A stretch of 7,206 bases of DNA from Chloroflexota bacterium (GTDB lineage Bacteria; Chloroflexota; Anaerolineae; UBA4142). The stretch is taken from contig JAMCRS010000143.1 in assembly GCA_023380675.1 (NCBI GenBank), positions 1 through 7,206 of the forward strand, in the 5' to 3' direction. The notes beneath the pieces are model-generated. The model was not told where the DNA came from and ran no database searches. It saw nothing but the letters and a program-made list of their open reading frames with translations. The number at the start of each line of letters is the position of its first letter. The first letter of the stretch is position 1. The position numbers and the translations under genes are program-made. Positions 1 to 6,128 of the stretch are shown here, one piece after another.

Positions 1-59
1 ATCCCGACGATCACGGCATTCTTCCTTTTCATCCATCGTCACTATTCCCACGTCGCCGA
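1..59 (+). repeat. Inverted partial copy of kimA at the window edge
   Basis: These 59 bases are the exact reverse complement of 539-597, inside kimA. Read on the plus strand they encode the KimA stretch I537-D556 (IPTITAFF...YSHVAD), followed by two unrelated codons and a TGA stop. The match ends abruptly at base 60, only 34 bases beyond the kimA stop. No start codon or upstream part is present, so this is not a gene. A perfect short copy in inverted orientation at a sequence end is typical of an amplification or assembly fold-back chimera. A genuine inverted duplication cannot be excluded from the sequence alone. Confidence 0.9.
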
Positions 60-93
60 CAGACAATGACACCGCGCGCGCCGGCAAGCCACG

Positions 94-2205
94 TCAACGC
101 TCCAGCAGGTACGGAACCAGGACGACCGCGACGTTCGGGTGCCGCTCGAACGCGGACTGCAGTCGGCCGGCGGACCGATTGTGCAGAAACCGCTCCCACC
201 AATGCGCAGTGATGAATTCGGGAAGGACGATGGTCACGAAGGCGTCCGGCCGTCGGCTGTGGACCGCGTCGACGTAGGCGATCAACGGCCGCACAAACGC
301 GCGGAACGGAGAGTCGACGACGATGAGCTTGGCGTCCGGCGCATACGCCTGCATCTTTTGGCGGACTTTGTCCGTGCGCTCGGCGTTCACTGAAACGTGC
401 AGCGCCACGACGTCGCGCGCGATCGTGCGCGCAAAAGCGAGCGCACGGAGGGAAGCATAGTTGACGTCGTCCAGCGGCACGATGACGAACTGATCGATTC
501 GGACGGGCGGCAGCTGTCCGGGCTGAATGCGAAGCTGATCGGCGACGTGGGAATAGTGACGATGGATGAAAAGGAAGAATGCCGTGATCGTCGGGATCAA
601 GACGACGACGATCCACGCTCCGAGAGCGAATTTCGTCACCGCGACGATGACGAGGATGCTGGAGGTCAATGCCGCATCGGCGCCGTTGATCACGATGCTT
701 CGCTTCCAGCCGGGACCGCGGGTGCGCCACCAGTGCACGACCATACCGGAATCGGACATGGAGAAGGCGAGAAACACACCGACGGCGTAGAGATGAATCA
801 GGTTGCTGACGTCGCCCGCGAAGATCACGACGAGGAATGCCGCGATCGCTCCGAGCGCGACGATGCCGGTCGAAAAGGCGAGACGATCGCCGCGGAACAG
901 GAACTGATGCGGCATGTAATTGTCACGCGCGAGCACCGAGGAGAGCCTGGGGAAATCGGCGAACGCCGTGTTGCCGGCGATGATGAGGATTCCCATCGTC
1001 GCGACCTGAAAGATATAGTAGACCGCATTGGTGCCCCACACCGACCGCGCCACCTGCGATATGATGGTTTCCTCGCCGGGAACGAGACCCATGTGAGTCG
1101 CCAGATAAGAGACGCCGAGAAAGAATACGGCGAGCAGCGTCGCCATGATGGTCAACGTCGTAGCCGCATTCTTCGATTCTGGTTTTTCGAACGCCGGCAC
1201 GCCATTCGAGATCGCTTCGGTACCGCTCATTGCGACTGAGCCGGCCGAGAACGCTTTGAGGATGAGCCAGAGGGTCAGAGGCTCGGCGGCCGCGATGACG
1301 GGCGCGGGAGAGGCCGGCTGAAGAGTGCCGGTGAGCACCTTGAACATGCCGACGGCGAGCGTGATGATGAGGCTGACGATGAACAGATAGGTCGGAAACG
1401 CAAAGATCGCGCCGGACTCGCGGATGCCGCGCAGATTGCCGAGGACCATCACGGCGATGAAGAATACACTGAGGAGGACATTGACGTTCAGGTTGTTCGG
1501 CAGGGTCGCATTTATGGCGGCGACTTGGTCGCCGTAGCCGGCCGCAATCAACGCCGAACTCACCGCGGCGGAACCGGCGACGATGGAGACCGAAACCGTC
1601 AGCACATAGTCGATCAGGAGAGCAGAGGCGGAGACGAGCCCGGGGATCTGGCCAAGGTTCTCGCGACTGACGTTGTAAGAGCCGCCGCCGTGAGGATAGG
1701 CATGGACGGTCTGGCGGTACGAAAATGCAACCATGGAAAGCAGAAGGGATACGGCAAGCGCCAAGAAGAATGAGATCCCGAGCGCGCCGCTCCCGGCGGC
1801 GACGAGGACGAGCATCGCCTCTTCCGTCGCGTAGGCGCAAGAGGATATTGGATCAGAGCCAAAGACGGCCAGCGCCTTGATCTTGTTGAGACGCTGGTGG
1901 CCCTCTTCGGCCGTTTCGAGCGGACGGCCGATGAGAACGCGTTTGACGGCGCGGTAGCTTTTTTCAAACGCATTGTCCGGCACATCGGATTCGGGCGTAG
2001 CAATAAAGCGCCCGGGCCCCACCTTGCGAAAGTATCGGTTTCGCTGGAGCCCCATACGGAGATAGAGGTCTCCCGGGCGGGCGCCCTGCTTTATTTCGGT
2101 CAGTTTCAGGTCCGCATCAAGATCAGCGGGCCTGGACCTGGAATCATCCTGCCGGTTGCTCCAATCTCGCTCTTCCGGCGAGACCGGTCCACCATTATCT
2201 TGCAT
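94..2205 (-). CDS. kimA: KimA-like potassium importer (APC superfamily, 703 aa)
   Basis: This is an inner-membrane K+ uptake protein of the KUP/APC superfamily, probably a proton symporter. It resembles Bacillus subtilis KimA (YdaO) along most of its length. The opening helix reads SDPISSCAYATEE (about residues 117-129), followed by YPHGGGSY (170-177), LLIDYVLTVSVS (196-207), GTEAIS (328-333) and HLYAVGVF (471-478). D118, Y125, D199, T203 and E330 fall where, from memory, KimA has its K+-site residues. About 12 hydrophobic segments span residues 110-550. A soluble C-terminal domain (about 556-703) contains LHNRSA and ends VPYLLER, as in KimA. Some 80-100 N-terminal residues precede the usual family start. 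The chosen ATG has AGGGGA nine bases upstream. Databases often label such proteins amino acid permease, but the match is much closer to KimA. It has its own promoter and a leader with a terminator. Confidence 0.9.
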   Translation of the reverse strand: MQDNGGPVSPEERDWSNRQDDSRSRPADLDADLKLTEIKQGARPGDLYLRMGLQRNRYFRKVGPGRFIATPESDVPDNAFEKSYRAVKRVLIGRPLETAEEGHQRLNKIKALAVFGSDPISSCAYATEEAMLVLVAAGSGALGISFFLALAVSLLLSMVAFSYRQTVHAYPHGGGSYNVSRENLGQIPGLVSASALLIDYVLTVSVSIVAGSAAVSSALIAAGYGDQVAAINATLPNNLNVNVLLSVFFIAVMVLGNLRGIRESGAIFAFPTYLFIVSLIITLAVGMFKVLTGTLQPASPAPVIAAAEPLTLWLILKAFSAGSVAMSGTEAISNGVPAFEKPESKNAATTLTIMATLLAVFFLGVSYLATHMGLVPGEETIISQVARSVWGTNAVYYIFQVATMGILIIAGNTAFADFPRLSSVLARDNYMPHQFLFRGDRLAFSTGIVALGAIAAFLVVIFAGDVSNLIHLYAVGVFLAFSMSDSGMVVHWWRTRGPGWKRSIVINGADAALTSSILVIVAVTKFALGAWIVVVLIPTITAFFLFIHRHYSHVADQLRIQPGQLPPVRIDQFVIVPLDDVNYASLRALAFARTIARDVVALHVSVNAERTDKVRQKMQAYAPDAKLIVVDSPFRAFVRPLIAYVDAVHSRRPDAFVTIVLPEFITAHWWERFLHNRSAGRLQSAFERHPNVAVVLVPYLLER
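539..597 (-). repeat. Internal partner of the 59-base inverted repeat
   Basis: This segment lies within the kimA reading frame (codons for about I537-D556, the end of the last membrane helix and the start of the cytosolic domain). It is the reverse complement of bases 1-59 without a mismatch, and 479 bases separate the two arms. Here the reading frame continues normally on both sides, so this is the native copy and the copy at the window edge is the derived one. Confidence 0.9.
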
Positions 2206-2341
2206 TCCGCGGTTTCCCCTGAGAAGGAAAAAATGATCTTAGTGCGACGTGCGAGTTTGCACGCAAAAAAAGACCCTCGACTGGTGCGGACCCAGTCGGG
2301 GTATCCCCAGCGTGCATGCCCGTGCACTATCGTCGTCGACT
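2206..2341 (-). promoter_or_regulatory. Structured kimA 5' leader, possible riboswitch or attenuator
   Basis: This is about 136 bases of untranslated leader from the predicted transcription start to the kimA ATG. In order it holds a small hairpin GTGCA-CGGGCA-TGCAC (2312-2327), a possible GGGG-ATA-CCCC hairpin (2298-2308) and a full intrinsic terminator (2265-2302). The GGGG-ATA-CCCC hairpin shares its C-run with the base of the terminator stem, so the two are mutually exclusive. After the terminator comes GCGTGCA, which could pair with TGCACGC from before the terminator, or CGTGC could fold locally with GCACG. A TTTCC/GGAAA pairing near the start could mask the AGGGGA ribosome binding site. 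B. subtilis kimA is switched by the c-di-AMP ydaO riboswitch, but only about 39 bases precede this terminator and I see no ydaO consensus. The ligand or factor is unknown. Confidence 0.6.
2265..2302 (-). terminator. Intrinsic terminator inside the kimA leader
   Basis: On the minus strand, ACCC-CGACTGG, a seven-base loop and CCAGTCG-A-GGGT form an 11-pair stem with one bulged A, followed by C and seven T. This is a textbook Rho-independent terminator. It lies about 40 bases after the predicted kimA transcription start and about 60 bases before the start codon. It is 197 bases past the upstream stress-protein stop and has a promoter in between, so ending that gene's transcript is unlikely to be its main job. 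Transcription attenuation of kimA is the simplest reading. Confidence 0.8.
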
Positions 2342-2347
2342 AGACAA

Positions 2348-2376
2348 ATTCTATTACGTTCTCCCGGCTTTGTCAA
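2348..2376 (-). promoter_or_regulatory. Sigma70-type promoter of kimA
   Basis: The minus strand reads TTGACA (2371-2376, perfect -35), a 17-base spacer and TAGAAT (2348-2353, five of six -10 bases). Transcription should begin near 2341. It lies between the stress-protein gene and kimA, so kimA can be transcribed separately from the operon upstream. Confidence 0.85.
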
Positions 2377-2463
2377 TTGGAGGGCGGAGCGGCGCGGGAT
2401 TGCGCATTGCCGCGTCCACGAGCCTCCCACTCAACCGGCCAGTCGGTACCTAGACCAGAATAC

Positions 2464-2476
2464 GCCTCAGTGAGGC
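2464..2476 (-). terminator. Short hairpin after the stress-protein gene
   Basis: GCCTC-ACT-GAGGC forms a five-pair hairpin 22 bases past the universal-stress-protein stop and is followed by GTATTCTGG. There is no real T-run, so as an intrinsic terminator it is weak. It is the only candidate for ending the upstream operon before the kimA promoter. Confidence 0.25.
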
Positions 2477-2498
2477 CACGGCGGGGAGCACGCGCCCG

Positions 2499-2960
2499 CT
2501 AGCGCGCGCGGGTCCCACTGGCGGGGGCATCGGCGGCTGGACCGCGACAGAGCCAAACGGCACACGCGGCATTCAGCAGCACGTACCTGGCCGTTGCGCC
2601 CAATTGCACGTCATCTCCGAGCGGTTTGCGGTACGGCATCCCAAGGATGATGAGATCTACGCCCCGGTCGACCGCTTCGTTGACGATGACCGAGCCGGCG
2701 ACGCGCGCCTGCAGCAATTCCGTTTCGATCCGATGACCGCAGTCCTTCGCGATTTCCTCGGCGTGCTTGAGTACGTTGTCCGCGCGCTCGAGCTGGGGGG
2801 CGTTCTCTGCATCGAGGGGCAAATGGCGCTGCACCTCGATCACGTAGATCGCGATGACAGAGGCTTTGTCCTGGCGCGCGATCTGGCAGGCGAGTCGGAC
2901 GACGTCGTCGTCCGATTCATTCCCTTCCAGCGACACGAGTATCTTGCTGTGTTTTTTCAT
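2499..2960 (-). CDS. Universal stress protein, UspA family (153 aa)
   Basis: This is a single-domain, cytosolic Usp-fold protein. The N-terminus KKHSKILVSLEGNE gives the first beta strand and acidic loop. It is followed by a helix with DDDVVRLACQIARQ, then SVIAIYVIEVQ (about 34-44), and VDLIILG (101-107) leads into the nucleotide-binding region. That region is degenerate: the usual G-2X-G-9X-G-S/T appears as GMPYRKPLGDDVQLGAT, with Tyr at the second Gly and the last Gly one residue late. ATP binding is therefore doubtful. The end AACAVWLC matches the usual APCPVLVV strand, and an Ala/Pro-rich tail follows. I start at the ATG that follows the phosphorylase TGA after one base (TGA-G-ATG), which implies translational coupling. 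The frame is open further upstream, but that part overlaps the phosphorylase and does not look like a Usp. Confidence 0.88.
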   Translation of the reverse strand: MKKHSKILVSLEGNESDDDVVRLACQIARQDKASVIAIYVIEVQRHLPLDAENAPQLERADNVLKHAEEIAKDCGHRIETELLQARVAGSVIVNEAVDRGVDLIILGMPYRKPLGDDVQLGATARYVLLNAACAVWLCRGPAADAPASGTRAR

Positions 2961-2961
2961 C

Positions 2962-3801
2962 TCACATTCGGGATAGAACGCCTTTGATGATCGCGGTAAG
3001 CTTGGGGACGGCCGCCGTGCCGGCCGCAAGGACCTCCGCGTGGCTGACCTTATCGTGCCCGTGCGCGAGCGAGTTCGAGATCAGGCTGAGACCGAGGACG
3101 CGCATACCGCCGTGGCGGCCGACGATCACTTCGTGGACTGTGGACATCCCGACGGCGTCCGCTCCGATCATTCGAACAAACCGCACGTCGGCCGGCGACT
3201 CGAAGGAAGGGCCGGCCAGCATGATGTAAACTCCCTCGCGCAGCTCGAGCTCGAGCTCCCGAGCCACCTGCTGAGCCAGCTCACGCAGCGCCGGATCGTA
3301 CGCATCCGTCATATCCGGAAAGCGCGGACCCACCGAATCATCGTTGGGGCCGCGGAGCGGACTCAAGCCGGCCATTCCGACAAAGTTGATGTGATCCGTA
3401 ACCAGCATGATATCGCCGGCACGAAAACCGGCATTCACACCTCCGGCAGCGTTCGTGACGATCAGCGTCTGGACGCCCATCTCCCGCATCACGCGGACGG
3501 GGAGCGTCACTTGCTGCATGGAATAGCCCTCGTAAAAATGGGCACGGCCGCGCATCGCCACAACCGTCCTGCCGCTGAGCTTGCCGATCACCAACTCGCC
3601 CTTGTGTCCCGGAACGGTGGAGATCGGAAAATTCGGAATTTCGCCAAAGGGCACGACGTCGCTCTCGCCAATCTCGTCGGCCAGCGAGTTGAGCCCCGAA
3701 CCAAGTATTATTCCTACGCTCGGCTTGTGCTTCGTCCTCGTCGAAATAAACTGCGCGGACTCGAGATAGTCCGCACGCGTCAGGTAACTGGATTCACCCA
3801 T
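2962..3801 (-). CDS. punA: Purine nucleoside phosphorylase, trimeric type (279 aa)
   Basis: This cytosolic enzyme cleaves inosine, guanosine and their deoxy forms with phosphate, giving the base and (deoxy)ribose 1-phosphate for purine salvage. It belongs to the PNP/MTAP family of low-molecular-mass homotrimers, and 279 residues is a normal length. Visible motifs are LGSGLN (33-38, phosphate loop), VPGHKGEL (63-70), RGRAHFYEGY (84-93, with the phosphate-site Arg and ribose-site His), TNAAGG (116-121), AGPSFESPAD (196-205, purine-binding Glu), AVGMST (216-221) and ISN (241-243, base-contacting Asn). Minor oddities are FESPAD where FETPAE is common, and STVHE where STVPE is common. The start has AGG eight bases upstream. 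It lies 74 bases after the PH/SHOCT gene and is coupled to the stress protein. A methylthioadenosine phosphorylase role is less likely given the inosine/guanosine-type sequence. Confidence 0.93.
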   Translation of the reverse strand: MGESSYLTRADYLESAQFISTRTKHKPSVGIILGSGLNSLADEIGESDVVPFGEIPNFPISTVPGHKGELVIGKLSGRTVVAMRGRAHFYEGYSMQQVTLPVRVMREMGVQTLIVTNAAGGVNAGFRAGDIMLVTDHINFVGMAGLSPLRGPNDDSVGPRFPDMTDAYDPALRELAQQVARELELELREGVYIMLAGPSFESPADVRFVRMIGADAVGMSTVHEVIVGRHGGMRVLGLSLISNSLAHGHDKVSHAEVLAAGTAAVPKLTAIIKGVLSRM

Positions 3802-3875
3802 TCACATCAACCTATCCATTGCCGGGGTCTATTGGTCTTTCAGCACCAGGCAGCAAGTTCAAGCCCGGCACCGCA

Positions 3876-4505
3876 CTACATCTTGGACAGCAACTGCTCT
3901 TTCTTCTGTTGGAATTCCGCCTCCGTCAAGACGCCCTGCTTCCGCAACTCATCCAGCTCGGCGATCATGGTCGGAATATCGCCGCTCCCTACGGTCGGCC
4001 CACGGCCAAAGTGCTCATCGCTTCCAAGCGCTTCCTTCTGGTTTATCATCTCGGTCTTGAATTTGACCGGGCGGGCGATCTTGTCAAGCTTGTTAACGCC
4101 AATCTCGCTCGCGGTGAGGATCTCGACGTCGCCGTAATCGAACACGCGCCCGAGAAACGTCTGGGTCAAGACGACATCGTTCACCTTTTCGAGGGAGGAG
4201 TCGATCACGTGTTTGTTGATGAATCCCTCTGCCTGCACGACCCGACGATTCGTGACCAGGTATTCCTCGTTCCACCACTCGAGGAATTCGCGCAAGAAAA
4301 AGACGATCGGCAGCACGAGCAGGAGGGCGATCAGGAGCGAGACGGGTAACGGTAGTCCCAAGATCTGCGCCCCGACCGCGGCGGCGAGAATGACGACGGA
4401 AAGCACCAAATTGCTGACCGCCGAGCTCACGAGCACCATCCAATGTCGACGCGTGCGGACAACGATCTTCTCGTTCTTTCCCAAAAGCCCTTCGACGTAT
4501 CCCAT
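3876..4505 (-). CDS. Membrane PH-domain protein with C-terminal SHOCT domain (209 aa)
   Basis: This is a small membrane protein of unknown function. Two hydrophobic helices lie close together (about 24-48 and 52-72), with a charged N-terminus (GKNEKIVVRTRRHW). They are followed by a bacterial PH-like domain (bPH2/DUF304 type, about 80-155), where EEYLVTNRRVVQAEGF opens the fold and DYGDVEILTASE closes it. After a linker comes a SHOCT motif (about 177-206): IAELDELRKQGVLTEAEF and a KKEQLL end, a short helical hairpin often found at protein ends. The ribosome binding site GGAGG stands five bases before the ATG, which fixes the start. The gene begins 32 bases after xerD and shares its direction, so it is probably in the same operon. 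It occupies the place where several bacteria carry a phosphopentomutase gene. Its substrate or partner is unknown. Confidence 0.85.
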   Translation of the reverse strand: MGYVEGLLGKNEKIVVRTRRHWMVLVSSAVSNLVLSVVILAAAVGAQILGLPLPVSLLIALLLVLPIVFFLREFLEWWNEEYLVTNRRVVQAEGFINKHVIDSSLEKVNDVVLTQTFLGRVFDYGDVEILTASEIGVNKLDKIARPVKFKTEMINQKEALGSDEHFGRGPTVGSGDIPTMIAELDELRKQGVLTEAEFQQKKEQLLSKM

Positions 4506-4537
4506 CGAATCCTCCAGCGCGCAGGGCGGTCCAACCT

Positions 4538-5434
4538 TTACGGCAAGGGATCGTGCTTGCCATCCGTCAGGCTGGCAGCGGCTGCGCTCGCGAGTCGCGC
4601 GTACATTTGCGTAGTCGTGATATTCGCGTGCCCGAGCAAACGCTTGACGCTCTGTATGTCCTCGCCGTCGTTCAGCATGTGAACCGCGAAAGAGTGCCGG
4701 AGGGTATGAGGGGTCACGGGGGTCTTGATCGCGGCCTCCTCAACGTATTCTTTGATAATGAGCCACAGCCCCTGCCGGGTGAGGCGCTCGCCGTGAGGGT
4801 TGACGAAGAGCGCTCCGCCGCCATCCGCGGAAAAGGCCGGGCGACCGCGCTGAACGTACTCTGACAACGCGTCCGCCGCCCGCCGCGTGATCGGAATGAC
4901 GCGCGTTTTTGCGCCCATGCCGGAACAATGCACGGTACGCCCGTCTAGATCGACCGAGCCGATGTCGAGCGACACGAGCTCGGTGACGCGGACGCCGGTG
5001 GCGTACAGTGTCTCGAGTATCGCCCGGTCGCGCAAGCCCTTGGGCGTGCTGTGATTCGCCGTGACCGCGAGCAATCGATCGATCTCATCCGGCGCGAGGA
5101 TCTGGGGAAGGCGCTTCTGGACCTTAGGGGAACCGAGGGTGGCAGTCGGGTCTTCAGAGACGAGGTTCTTTTCAAGCAAGAAGTGGTAAAAGGTCTTGAG
5201 AACCGCGACCTTGCGGGCGACGCTCGACGCCGTGTAGCCGCGCTCTTTGAGACGCGCGATGAACTCCAAGAGCAGCGGCTTGTCCACCCGTCCCCATCCC
5301 GCCAAATGCTCGCGCTCGGTGGTCGAAAAATTCAAGAACTGATTGAGGTCGTTGCGGTATGCCTCAACCGTGTTGCGAGCATAGCCCCTCTCAGCCCGCA
5401 TGAAAGACAGGAACGCGTCGATCTGCTCTTCCAT
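4538..5434 (-). CDS. xerD: Tyrosine recombinase XerC/XerD with an altered active-site lysine (298 aa)
   Basis: This is a site-specific recombinase of the XerC/XerD type, which normally resolves chromosome dimers at dif near the terminus. Its length of 298 residues matches E. coli XerD. The N-terminal SAM-like core-binding domain covers about 1-90 (GYARNTVEAYRNDL at 17-30) and the catalytic domain about 108-285. Catalytic residues seen are R149 (TGVRVTEL), H243 and R246 (HTLRH), H269 (LLGHA) and the nucleophile Y278 (MYAR). The beta-hairpin lysine expected in the GKG motif is Met173: the protein reads SGMGAKTR, with K176 nearby. The codon at 4916-4918 is ATG where AAG would give Lys. The start lies 12 bases after a good -10 box and lacks a clear ribosome binding site, so translation may be nearly leaderless. 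I prefer XerD over XerC because xerD and a purine phosphorylase gene are neighbours in Bacillus, but the sequence alone does not settle this. Confidence 0.92.
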   Translation of the reverse strand: MEEQIDAFLSFMRAERGYARNTVEAYRNDLNQFLNFSTTEREHLAGWGRVDKPLLLEFIARLKERGYTASSVARKVAVLKTFYHFLLEKNLVSEDPTATLGSPKVQKRLPQILAPDEIDRLLAVTANHSTPKGLRDRAILETLYATGVRVTELVSLDIGSVDLDGRTVHCSGMGAKTRVIPITRRAADALSEYVQRGRPAFSADGGGALFVNPHGERLTRQGLWLIIKEYVEEAAIKTPVTPHTLRHSFAVHMLNDGEDIQSVKRLLGHANITTTQMYARLASAAAASLTDGKHDPLP

Positions 5435-5446
5435 GGATATGCCGAT

Positions 5447-5475
5447 ATTCTAACACAGACTGGCGAGAGAAACAA
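5447..5475 (-). promoter_or_regulatory. Promoter of the xerD operon, nearly leaderless
   Basis: The minus strand shows TTGTTT (5470-5475), a 17-base spacer and TAGAAT (5447-5452). TGT directly before TAGAAT makes an extended -10. Only 12 bases separate the -10 box from the xerD ATG, so the mRNA leader would be about five or six bases, which fits the absence of a ribosome binding site. Confidence 0.7.
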
Positions 5476-5491
5476 GGTGGGCAATCCACCT
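5470..5491 (-). terminator. Hairpin with T-rich tail overlapping the xerD -35 box
   Basis: AGGTGG-ATTGC-CCACCT forms a six-pair hairpin (5475-5491) on the minus strand and runs into TTGTTTCTC. It lies about 100 bases past the stop of the small membrane-protein gene and could end that transcript. The T-rich tail is the same TTGTTT proposed as the xerD -35 box. The tail is interrupted by G and C, so efficiency would be moderate at best. Confidence 0.4.
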
Positions 5492-5593
5492 CGACGCACG
5501 CAATTCGGCCCGCGTCGGTCCAGCCAATCCGAATTTGGTCCACACCTCCGTAGTGAGGGGCAAGATAAAGAGGGATGCTCCGTCGCCACGTTG

Positions 5594-6013
5594 CTATGAG
5601 GTGGCGCCAGCCGTTTGGCGCGATCGGGAACCCACCCACAAATCCGAACCCAATGTAACGATCAACACGACTTCGACCGCCTTGGAGATAAAGCCCAACC
5701 CCATCGGATTGGGGCGGCCCATGATTAGCCAGGCAACGATCGCCGCAGCGGCGTATACCATTAGTACGAACTCCACCAGCCAGCTCCACTTGCCGAGCCA
5801 CCGGCTGGCGAGCCAGTAGACGATTACCAGAACGACGTAGCCGACAGAGTTCAGGAGAAACAGCTCGTTGAGAGCAAGCAGGAGCGGATTTCCACCGCCG
5901 CCTGCCTGAGGGCCGGCTCTTCCCAGCGCTGCGCCAGGCGGCGGACCTGACGGCGCTCCGCCACCGAAAAAGTTGCCTCTGAATAGAATAAAGTCGAGGA
6001 GAAAATGAAGCAT
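5594..6013 (-). CDS. Small integral membrane protein of unknown function (139 aa)
   Basis: I do not recognise a family. The protein begins with a short hydrophobic helix (MLHFLLDFILF), then a loop very rich in Gly, Pro and Ala (about 17-43). Three membrane helices follow at about 46-69 (LFLLNSVGYVVLVIVYWLA), 77-98 and 108-127, and a short polar tail ends the protein. There are no catalytic motifs or cysteines. I chose the ATG at 6013 because GGGAG stands five bases upstream and the predicted transcription start is near 6042. A TTG at 6049 would add 12 residues and make a full-length first helix, but it has no ribosome binding site and touches the -10 box; TGA closes the frame just upstream. 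It is transcribed alone, 159 bases before xerD, and is divergent from the GyrI-like gene. Confidence 0.72.
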   Translation of the reverse strand: MLHFLLDFILFRGNFFGGGAPSGPPPGAALGRAGPQAGGGGNPLLLALNELFLLNSVGYVVLVIVYWLASRWLGKWSWLVEFVLMVYAAAAIVAWLIMGRPNPMGLGFISKAVEVVLIVTLGSDLWVGSRSRQTAGATS

Positions 6014-6048
6014 CCCGTCTCCCAACGCCAGTAGTGAAATGAGTGCCA

Positions 6049-6077
6049 AGTCTATGTGTATTGCAAATATCCGTCAA
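6049..6077 (-). promoter_or_regulatory. Promoter of the small membrane-protein gene
   Basis: The minus strand carries TTGACG (6072-6077), a 17-base spacer and TAGACT (6049-6054). The start point should be near 6042, giving a leader of about 29 bases that contains the GGGAG ribosome binding site (6019-6023) before the ATG at 6013. Confidence 0.6.
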
Positions 6078-6128
6078 GCCCCTATCGCCAGGGCTGTTCC
6101 AGGTTCGCTTTACATCGCTGGCCGACCT

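Noticed and set aside
397..1239. Long plus-strand open frame inside kimA (280 codons)
   Set aside because: It is antisense to the well-supported KimA frame, extremely rich in Asp, Glu, Arg and His, with no domain or ribosome binding site. It is a product of GC-rich codon bias.
2106..2327. Leader peptide or overlapping frame starting in the kimA leader
   Set aside because: The GTG and ATG starts available have no ribosome binding site, and the translated runs show no cluster of one regulatory codon. Peptide-based attenuation is not supported.
2206..2341. ydaO (c-di-AMP) riboswitch upstream of kimA
   Set aside because: It would be expected from B. subtilis kimA, but only about 39 bases lie between the predicted start and the terminator, and I cannot find the conserved ydaO segments.
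2961..3029. N-terminally extended universal stress protein (23 more codons)
   Set aside because: The extension overlaps the end of punA and has a basic, proline-rich sequence unlike the family. The ATG one base after the punA stop gives the proper Usp start.
3040..4137. Long plus-strand open frame across punA and the PH/SHOCT gene (365 codons)
   Set aside because: It runs antisense across two recognised genes and the gap between them, and shows no family motif.
5502..5535. Inverted repeat AATTCGG / CCGAATT with a 20-base gap
   Set aside because: The arms are only seven bases with a long loop, no T-run follows on either strand, and it could easily arise by chance.
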